Part shown: positions 56,472 to 64,000 of the stretch, piece after piece
How the letters are laid out: each line of letters begins with the position of its first letter
Position numbering within the stretch: the stretch's first letter is position 1
NCBI RefSeq assembly: GCF_020283565.1
Contig: NC_060060.1
Coordinates: 22,320,001 to 22,384,000 of the forward strand
DNA from: Trifolium pratense
Lineage: Eukaryota > Streptophyta > Magnoliopsida > Fabales > Fabaceae
Reading direction: 5' to 3'
DNA length: 64,000 nt
Notes under the pieces: model-generated
What the model was told of the DNA's origin: nothing
Databases searched by the model: none
The model's input: the letters and a program-made list of their open reading frames with translations, nothing else
Made by a program: the position numbers and the translations under genes

Positions 56472-57382
56472 TTGGAAATGTTTTAACTTGCATGAATTGA
56501 ATAAAATGCATATTATAGCATATTCTGTAGTTTTTCTTATCTGTTTTTCATGTAAGCCCATATTGTTTGTTGTCACGAGTTATCTTATGAACTTTTCTTG
56601 CATTGGTGTAGTACAGATACACAATAGTTTTAAATTGTGATTTGCAACGCAATTGCGATAACAATTGATGTGTATTGCGTGCAATTGCCTGCATTTGGTT
56701 GCGATATCAAAAGTTTAGATTGTTACTTCAATTGCAATTTAGAACCATCTGTGATTGTTGATGTGAGTTTGGCGCATGCCAAGGTGTGTCCGGCACATCC
56801 CTTTCATTTCATTATTCAAAATAGAATCAATTTGAAAACTAAATTGACTGTCTTCTCAAAATCGCAAACACTCTTTTATTTTATTTTATTTTATTTTTCT
56901 TCCTAAATCTCTCATCTTCACCATATAAATGTTATTTTTTTTCACCCGAACATAATTCAGATGATAAAAATATCATATCATATATGCAGAAACCGTTCCT
57001 TAATTTATTCTAAAGGTTAATGTTGGGATAGGATTTCACATTTTTTATAGCACCCTGTTGTATAAAATCTAGACTGTCCAATTTTAAATCGGCAGTCCAA
57101 ATTGTTTTATTGTGTAAAATCATATATATAATATTAACCGTCTGATCTTAAATAAACGGCTCAGATTAAAAACTGCGGAAATTGCATTAATGTTAGACCG
57201 ACTACTCAACTACAACAAAAATGTGTATAAAAAAAAAAAAAAAACAAAAACAAAAACTTGTGAAATTGACACGAAGAAAGAGTCAAAGAGATGACTAGGA
57301 TGAACCCAAAAAGCACCTACACGATCTTGTTTGTTATTATTAACATTGGGAACTTAACACATAGCAGAGCAGAAGAAGAACA
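56472..57382. other. 3' flank of GSTU and 5' flank of the TTC38-like gene
   Basis: AATAAAATGCA at 56499 is a likely polyadenylation signal of the GSTU. 56640-56700 holds repeated TTGCGAT/GCAATTG text. (TTTTA) repeats lie at 56876-56897. No gene is seen. A poly-A run lies at 57231. Confidence 0.4.
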
Positions 57383-60300
57383 ATGGAAGAAGAAGAAGGA
57401 AGGATCAAATTAGACGGTTGTGGGTACGATGTTACAACTTCCTCTCAGCTCTGCATTTCAGCCATCAACTCCTACTACCATCAGGTAATAAGTACTAATT
57501 TACATAATCCTTTCTCTCTTTCTTGTGTTTGTGTTTGTTGAAAATCTATTTCGATCTTTTCAATGAAGGTTCTCACCTATGGTAGAAAGAGACGTGTGAT
57601 TCTGGAAGCACTGGTCCATGATAACAATTGTGTCTTAGCAAACACCTTAGCAGCTCATTTTGTTTCCTCTCATTCTTCTCGAGCTACCTCTTTACTTCAT
57701 GCCGCTAAGTCTCATCTTGTAAGTTCATGTTTGCTTCTGCGGTCAAAATAAATATTTACTTTTTTTTTTTAATTAAAATTTGAGTTGAATGTAAAATGGT
57801 TTATGTTTGTATTAGGTAAATGTGAGTTGAACAATAAATTTTAGTGTAAAAATCATGTGTATGTTCTATTCTGCGGTGAGAAAAATTGATTTTTGAATGA
57901 ATTGATTCTGGCTAAAACTGAGTTGAATATAAAGTGATTTATGTTTGGATAATAATGAGTTGAACAATATATTTTGAGTGTAAAAATCAGTTCTAGAATT
58001 AGAAGCTACAATTTCTGGCTTCAAATAGAATCACTTTTGGAGGCAAAATTAATTCTACTTTAGAGAAATCAAACATGTTAAAACCAATTCTAGACCTCTA
58101 GAAGTAGAACCAAACATATACAATTCTTTCAATGTTTACTTGTATTTTTGATCTCCTATTTTTTTCAATGTAACAATGTAGAGTTTTTTTGTTCTTTTGG
58201 TCCCTTAGTTTACTAAAATCATCAACTTTGTGGATCAAAATTGCAAATATGAAAGTGTAGGTACCAAATTCCCAAAAAAATAATAAGTGTGGGAACTAAA
58301 TTTGAGGACTATAATAGTGAATTTGAAAAACTAGAATTAAAGAAAATTCATTCATGATTAGGATTTTGATGTAACAGGAACATGCAACCTTGTACGAGAA
58401 ACTAGTTTTCGATGCCATCAGTTATTTGATGTCACAAGGTAGAGATGACGATGTAGCTGTTGAGTTGCATTCTAAGGTGAGTAGACTGAGCTTAGTAGAA
58501 AGTGAATTTGACCGGACATTTTGATTATCTGTTATTCGTATTTGTAGTAACTGATTTCGATCAAGTTTACATGATCTTTTATACATTATTTCTCCAAAAA
58601 GTTCTCTCTAGTGTGGCGAGCTTACTGTGTGGTGTGTACTGTGTGATGCTTACCGCACTTTTTTCTTTCTTTCTAACTCTAGTTGTCTGCTCTGTGCTTT
58701 GAGATGCATCTGTGTTTCTACTCAAACTCGCTTAATTAACGAGACTTGTTTTTGTTTGAAGCTTCTAAAGGAGTTCCCGAGAGATTTGGTTTCTCTAAAG
58801 CGAGCACAAATCTTGTGCTTCTACATGGGCCGACCTGATCTGTCTTTATCCCTCGTTAACCAGGTTCCTTTTGAATTCAACATTTCTGTTATGTTTCTTT
58901 TATTGTTTGTGCAAACAAATTTTCAGTTTTCCTATTAAAAGGTGCACTTTTATTACTAGAAAAAAACTATGTATCTTGTGGATTGTTTAAAGAAGTTGCC
59001 GAAATCTTATGATATATAATATAATAGAAAGTTTTTACTCATAATGTATGTTTGCTTCCTTTGGTTGCATTTCCTCCAGAAGTTGAACTGAGGTTGAGAT
59101 TTTGGGAGTCTTTTGCTGCCTAATTTGTCGAACAGAAGTTGAAATATGTCATGGACATATGGATGTTAATTTGTTTTCGCCTCAGCAATGGGAATATAAT
59201 CTAATTACTTAACCGAAAAATTCTCTAATGATTTAACATGTTAGTGTTTATTTTTGTTGACCATACTTTTTTATCATTGAAACTTCAAAGTTGCGACAAA
59301 CACCAAAATCAGGAACATTGTATTATGCTTAGTCATAATTGCTCTTAACCTGTCTTAATCTCTCATTCTTGTCATCAAAACAAAATATAAGTATTTCATA
59401 TAATTTGCAGATAAACTTATTTTTCTTCTTAGTTTATATTAATTATTATTGAAAAAATGTATAAGTCCTTTTCCTTCTAAGTTTCACAGGTTCTACCTCA
59501 AAACGAAGGAGAAAATTACATATATGGAATGCTTGCTTTTCCTTTGTTGGAGCTTGGACGAATGAAAGACGCCGAGGAGGCTGCCAAAAGAGGATTCGAA
59601 ATCAACGAGCACGACGGGTGGTCACAGCATGCTGTAGGTCAATGTATTTGTTAAAAATTGGAATGTTCACTCTACCTTCATGAAACTGTCTCGAATGTGT
59701 TGCAGCAAAAACTTTTTATAAATTATGACCTCAATAATTAATATAATAATAATTGAATTTTGCTATACAGTTGTGCCATGTACTTCAGTACGAGTGCCGT
59801 TTTAGAGAAGCTGTTAAGTTTATGGAAGAATGTTCGTCATCATGGAGTTCTTCTTCATCTTTTATGTAAGCATGTATTTATTTAACCATGGCTTTGTCGC
59901 ATTTTGTCTTAATCAGCTAAAGAGTTTCCTTTCAGGTTAACACACAATTGGTGGCATGTAGCACTTTGTTACTTAGAAGGCAGTGCTCCAATGCAGAGCG
60001 TGCTCGAGGTATATGACAATTATATATGGAAGGAATTAGACAAAACTGATGCTGCGGCTCCCGAGGTAAACAATTTTATTAACTTTGTTACTACTAATAG
60101 TTTCTTTTTCTTCCTTTCATGAATTCTGACGTCATCTGAACATAGGTTTACTTAAATGCTGTGGCTCTGCTTCTGCGGTTGTGCGTACGTGATGAATTGG
60201 AATTTTTTGGTGATCGACTCCATAAGCTTGCAGATTGCCTTGCTGATCAGGTTAGTTATGATACATGTCACATGATATATAAACAAGGAATGGTGATTTA

Positions 60301-62528
60301 GTAGGATGCTTCAATGCTTCACTTGAAATGTTAAGTTAAATTCTCAACCCTTGTGTGTTTTGGTTTGAGTCGATACTTAAATGTGCTCTCTTCCAATGTA
60401 TTGAAATCAGACTGAACATTAAACTAGTGATAGTTGCAGTACAGAATATGGACAAAAATATAACAACAATCGTATGAACTTGGAACTGGTGTTGTCATAT
60501 AGCGCCACTATAGCGTAGCGGAATTTGACCGGACTGCTATTGTTTCATGATACGCAATTTAGTACAAATTGTTGTCAAATAGTGGCACTGTAGCGGAATT
60601 TGAACAAGCCACTATTTTCTGCAATCTGCAATAGACAACATTGTTTGGGACTCAAAAGTACAAAGAAGAGAAGTTAACAAATATATTTAACAAGATCTAA
60701 TAATTTCTTAGTTCATAAATTTATAATTTTCAAGAGGAAATGTACATTACATATGAAGCCTTTGTTTTTCAATAAAATAAAATATTCTTTTCATGTTTCT
60801 TTATGATGATTTTGATGTAGCTTTTGTATAATACTTCAAGTATTATGTGGAAAAAACTTAAAACTCTTTACAATTTTAGGATATTCATGCTAAATGTTTC
60901 TTTTAAAATGCTTGGAATTATTCTATGTTTAGGCAAACTGGTATTTAGAGTGGCACCTTGATGTATTGACAGTTTGGGCTTTGGCAAAGACTGGACAAAT
61001 TTCGAAAGCAGACGATCTTCTAAAGGGATTAAAAGAAAGGTGTGGAAGTGTTATATACAGAAAGTGTTGTTTTAGATGCAGCGTGGTATGAATTGTGATA
61101 ACATGTTATCTTACTGTAGGATTTCGAGGATGACTAAAAAGAAGCAACAAATAATGCAGAAAGGAATGATGGTATGTTTCCGTTCCCACTTCCGTGATTA
61201 TATAAAAATTGATCGATAAGTGACAAATCACCTTCGGGCGAAGCCACTTTTGGTCTTAATGCTCTTAATATACCTAAAAAAGTGACAAATCACCTTTTGT
61301 AAAGTACAACATTGACTAGTAATGTTACCGAAAATAGCATTATACAAGAGTCTTAGACTAGGGGCATATTTGGTTTGACTTATTTTAACTTATTTACTGA
61401 CAGAAGTTCATATTAGACTGTTTGTGAGAGCTTATGATTTCAGATTATTTCCATAAGTTCTCTAGGACAGCTATGAAAGTAGCTTATAGCTTATATGAAT
61501 TCAGTTTGACTTTATTTCTTTTTATTTGTTATAGAAATAGCTTATACGTAAGCACTTACCCCACTAGTGTTTATGCTATAAGCGCTTAATTAACATGTTT
61601 AGCCAGACAGGGCCTAGGTGTGAGAAGCAATCAGCACATTGATACATTAACTAATAATGTTACAAAAATTTAAAAATGATTAATGCTCATCCAAGTGGAC
61701 TATATTTTGATTTTCCTTTGTTAATTTTTTTGCCTCCATTTCTTCATTTCAATATAGCTTGCAGAAGTACTTTATGCATATGGAAGAGGTAACTACAAAT
61801 ATGGACTAGAACTACTTGGTCCAGATTTTGACGGCAATGATTGCAAGGTTATATTAATTAGACTTCCTTTGAATTTGTTGTAGTCACAAATTCACACATT
61901 CACATAGTCAGCACTCAGCACACCGGTCTTGTTGTATAGAGATTGAGCAGTGCAGAAAGCAAGTAGATTTTACTTTTTTAAGACTCTATCTTGATCTAAC
62001 AATTATTGATGTGCACTGCGTGGAATTTGTGACGAATTTGTGACTGCACGAAATCCAAATCCGGTATTGTGGCCTTACCATTTTTTTCTTCTGGAATTAA
62101 TAATGACAATTTTGGTTATGTGAAGATAATTGGTGCATCTGATGAACAAGTTGATGTATTCAACGAAGTTTGGTACATCATGTTGTTGAACAGCGGAGAC
62201 GCAACAAAGGGTAAAATCTCAAACTTTTCATTTAATTTTTCAAACTCATCATAAATCATCTTCAATTATGATGAACTTTTATCCCAGCAATTGAAGTAAT
62301 TGATAAGCGAATCAAGAAGAGAGACGGAACTGCTTTCTTATGGCGTTTGCTGGTACGTTTAGTTGCATTGTGTCATCAAATCCTTTGCTTATGGTTTTGG
62401 AGAATTGTATTATTGTTATTGCTGCATTTTTTTCCTTATAGGAGAGAGGATACAAACTAGCAAAGAGACCGGAAGCTGAAATTGCAAATGAGAAAGCCAA
62501 GTTTTTCGAGAGTGCTTATTTTAACTAA
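57383..62528 (+). CDS. TTC38: tetratricopeptide repeat protein 38-like (TTC38) protein, 470 aa, 14 exons
   Basis: Exons: 57383-57484, 57569-57718, 58378-58476, 58762-58863, 59490-59633, 59771-59865, 59936-60065, 60146-60250, 60933-61039, 61120-61171, 61758-61847, 62126-62210, 62288-62352, 62442-62528; the total is 1413 nt in frame. The length equals that of animal TTC38 (about 470 aa). Degenerate TPR helices span most of the protein; recognisable family blocks are FYMGRPDLSL, GMLAFPLLELGRMKDAEEAA, HDGWSQHALCHVL, a conserved THNWWHVALCYLE, HLDVLTVWALAKTGQ, and a C-terminal FLWRLLERGYKLAKRPE. The biochemical role is unknown in plants and animals; TPRs suggest protein binding. The start ATG lies in an AGA-rich leader. 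Introns are long and hold small MITEs (57980-58110, 60500-60645, 61361-61613). An AATAAATG signal follows at 62651. Confidence 0.93.
57770..57990 (+). repeat. intronic tandem duplication in the TTC38-like gene
   Basis: GAGTTGAATGTAAAATGG..TTTATGTTTG and GAGTTGAATATAAAGTG..TTTATGTTTGG are diverged direct copies about 130 bp apart, each followed by TGAGTTGAACAATA and TGTAAAAATCA. The second runs into a MITE-like segment (AATTCTAGACCTCTAGAAGT). Confidence 0.6.
61361..61613. mobile_element. Harbinger/Tourist-type MITE in an intron of the TTC38-like gene
   Basis: The left end GGGGCATATTTGGTTTGACT and the right end (reverse complement) GCCCTGTCTGGCTAAACATG, with CTA on both sides (61358-61360, 61614-61616). 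It is related in layout to the element at 55756-55977 (TTATAAGC-type interior). Confidence 0.55.
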
Positions 62529-64000
62529 GTGAATAATTATAGAATCAAAACATATCCGGTTCTATGTGAATGCATGTGATGTGAATGCATAAGCTGCCAA
62601 TGCAAAAGAGAGTCCTACTCCTTTAGCATGGTTCACTATATTATTATGAAATAAATGTAACTCATAGTATATTATATATGTATAAAAAATAAATGCAACT
62701 CAAAAGTCATAACAATGACAATGATGCCTTGTTTGTGGTTGGCTAGGAGGAGCCTCCTTCCCCTCCTTTGTCCATGAATGAAAATCTGCGTTCATATAGT
62801 TGAACGCTTTTAGAACCCTTTTTTTTTTAGGGCTCGCTTTTAGAACTTGTAGTTACATAAGGTGAACAATAGTCTTAGAATTGGGAGTTGAGCTTAACTC
62901 AACTCTACTAAACCAACTTGTAAGGTGATAATTAACTCACTATATAAAGTCATGTCTAGGTCATCTCACCTCTGATGTGGGGCTTCTTATCAAATAGACC
63001 AGTGCTTAAAATCGGACAAACTTTTATGGATGAATGATGATGTCCTTTGAAAGTAGAAAAAATGTCTTTTCATCCATAGTACTGAGACGGTGACCTAATT
63101 GATGACACAACAAAACTAGAGAAAAAATGAGATAAAGTTGAGTTGAGTTGTATATATTTTTTTTCATTTGTTTTTATCAAGAATAGACATCAATTGAGTT
63201 ATCGCTTTATCTAAAAGGATAGTTGGAAGTTTACTACTTTAGAAAAGCGACGTCTATCGTCTTTTGATTATTGTACAACAATTGTTGATGGACCAATTTG
63301 ATGGTTCACATTAAAAATTTCCTTGATACTCCCCATGTGACTATGTGAGCTTCTTTTTTGGCATTATGCAATTTCGAATGCTCATATTTTAATGTCAAAT
63401 GTTGGGGAAGAAACAAAGTGGGTCATGGAAAAGAAAGTGTTGGGTCCTCATGGGGGGTGCAGCAATAAGATTTGGAAACGCAATTCACGGGAAATATTGG
63501 TGGAGAAGTCGTCATTATTTGGCTTTTGTTAGTTGATGTCGTTCTCAAAAAAGCTTATTAGAAGACTTACCAGCCAACTTACTTGGCCACACAGCCACTT
63601 AATTAGTATATCTAGCCTTTTTCTATGCCCTTCAACAAAGGATAAAAAAATCCAAATTTGAAAAAGCAAGGCCACGTGGTAGTGGACCACAATCCCTTAT
63701 TAGGCTTTTTTTCTTAGGGGAAATGGATATCGATAATTCAAAGTTCGGCGCGAGATGCGAGATAAGTAAAGTCTGTCTAAAAATTGTTTTCACTGTAAAT
63801 TAAATTTGGGTGCTCCCAGAAAACTCATCCTAAACAAAGCTTGTTAATCACTTGGTTCAATGTCTTAGTTATGTTTTTATACCAATAAAACTAATAGTAA
63901 TTTTCTTAAAATTAAGGATTAGCAATTAGCATAAATAATTGATCCATATATAATGGACTGCTAGCTAACTTCTCATAACCATCTTCTCATAACCATGTTT
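62529..64000. other. 3' flank and intergenic DNA to the window end
   Basis: 62875-63000 holds a segment of LTR/TRIM type (GAGTTGAGCTTAACTC, AACCAACTTGTAAGGTGA, CTCTGATGTGGGGCTTC) common in legume small LTR repeats, here as one copy. A perfect G-box core CCACGTGG lies at 63672-63679, perhaps part of the promoter of a gene beyond the right edge. No exon is seen. Confidence 0.4.

Noticed and set aside
58502..58938. Open frames of 66 and 103 codons inside the TTC38-like gene
   Set aside because: They are intron sequence plus exon 4 read through; the spliced model explains the region.

Overview
This window is plant nuclear DNA. It is very AT-rich, with intron-rich genes interrupted by GT-AG introns and dense populations of MITEs, LTR elements, LINE and SINE remnants. 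Several repeat families (the TRIM, the LTR types, the tau-GST pair) look like those of a papilionoid legume, perhaps a Medicago/Trifolium/Pisum relative. That placement is inference; no species-diagnostic gene is present.

Five spliced protein genes and one tRNA gene can be supported: a myristoylatable EDR2-C/DUF1336 protein (18263-21739, +, 9 exons); a hydroxyproline/arabinogalactan beta-1,3-galactosyltransferase with a galectin domain (30662-34588, +, 7 exons); a secreted galacturonan-binding-type Cys-rich protein (38834-40003, -, 2 exons); tRNA-Gly(GCC) (41086-41156, +); two tandem-type tau glutathione S-transferases (42331-43429 and 55025-56471, +, 2 exons each); and a TTC38-like TPR protein (57383-62528, +, 14 exons). 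All reconstructed reading frames close exactly across the splice sites. The genes do not form one pathway. The galactosyltransferase and the galacturonan-binding protein are both cell-wall/secretory, and the GSTs are a duplicated detoxification pair.

Region by region: 1-5128 has little recognisable beyond a foldback MITE and a possible first exon at the left edge. 5129-17276 is a transposon-dense block: two hAT-type elements, a 1.1-kb Mutator-type element with internal tandem arrays, a three-level nest of small elements, a near-perfect 685-bp palindrome, a solo LTR and a LINE relic. 18-22 kb is the DUF1336 gene. 22-30 kb is repeats, including a near-intact 353-bp TRIM, a 1.25-kb LTR and two LINE relics. 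30.6-34.6 kb is the galactosyltransferase gene. 35-40 kb is SINE copies and the galacturonan-binding gene. 41-56.5 kb holds the tRNA and the GST pair, split by an 8.7-kb copia-type element that itself contains a Helitron helicase relic. 57-62.5 kb is the TTC38-like gene, and the rest is non-coding.

The most interesting material is the layered transposon architecture, where exact target-site duplications (8 bp hAT, 9 bp Mutator, 5 bp LTR, 3 bp Harbinger) let the order of insertions be read directly. No defence-like or otherwise novel protein system was seen.
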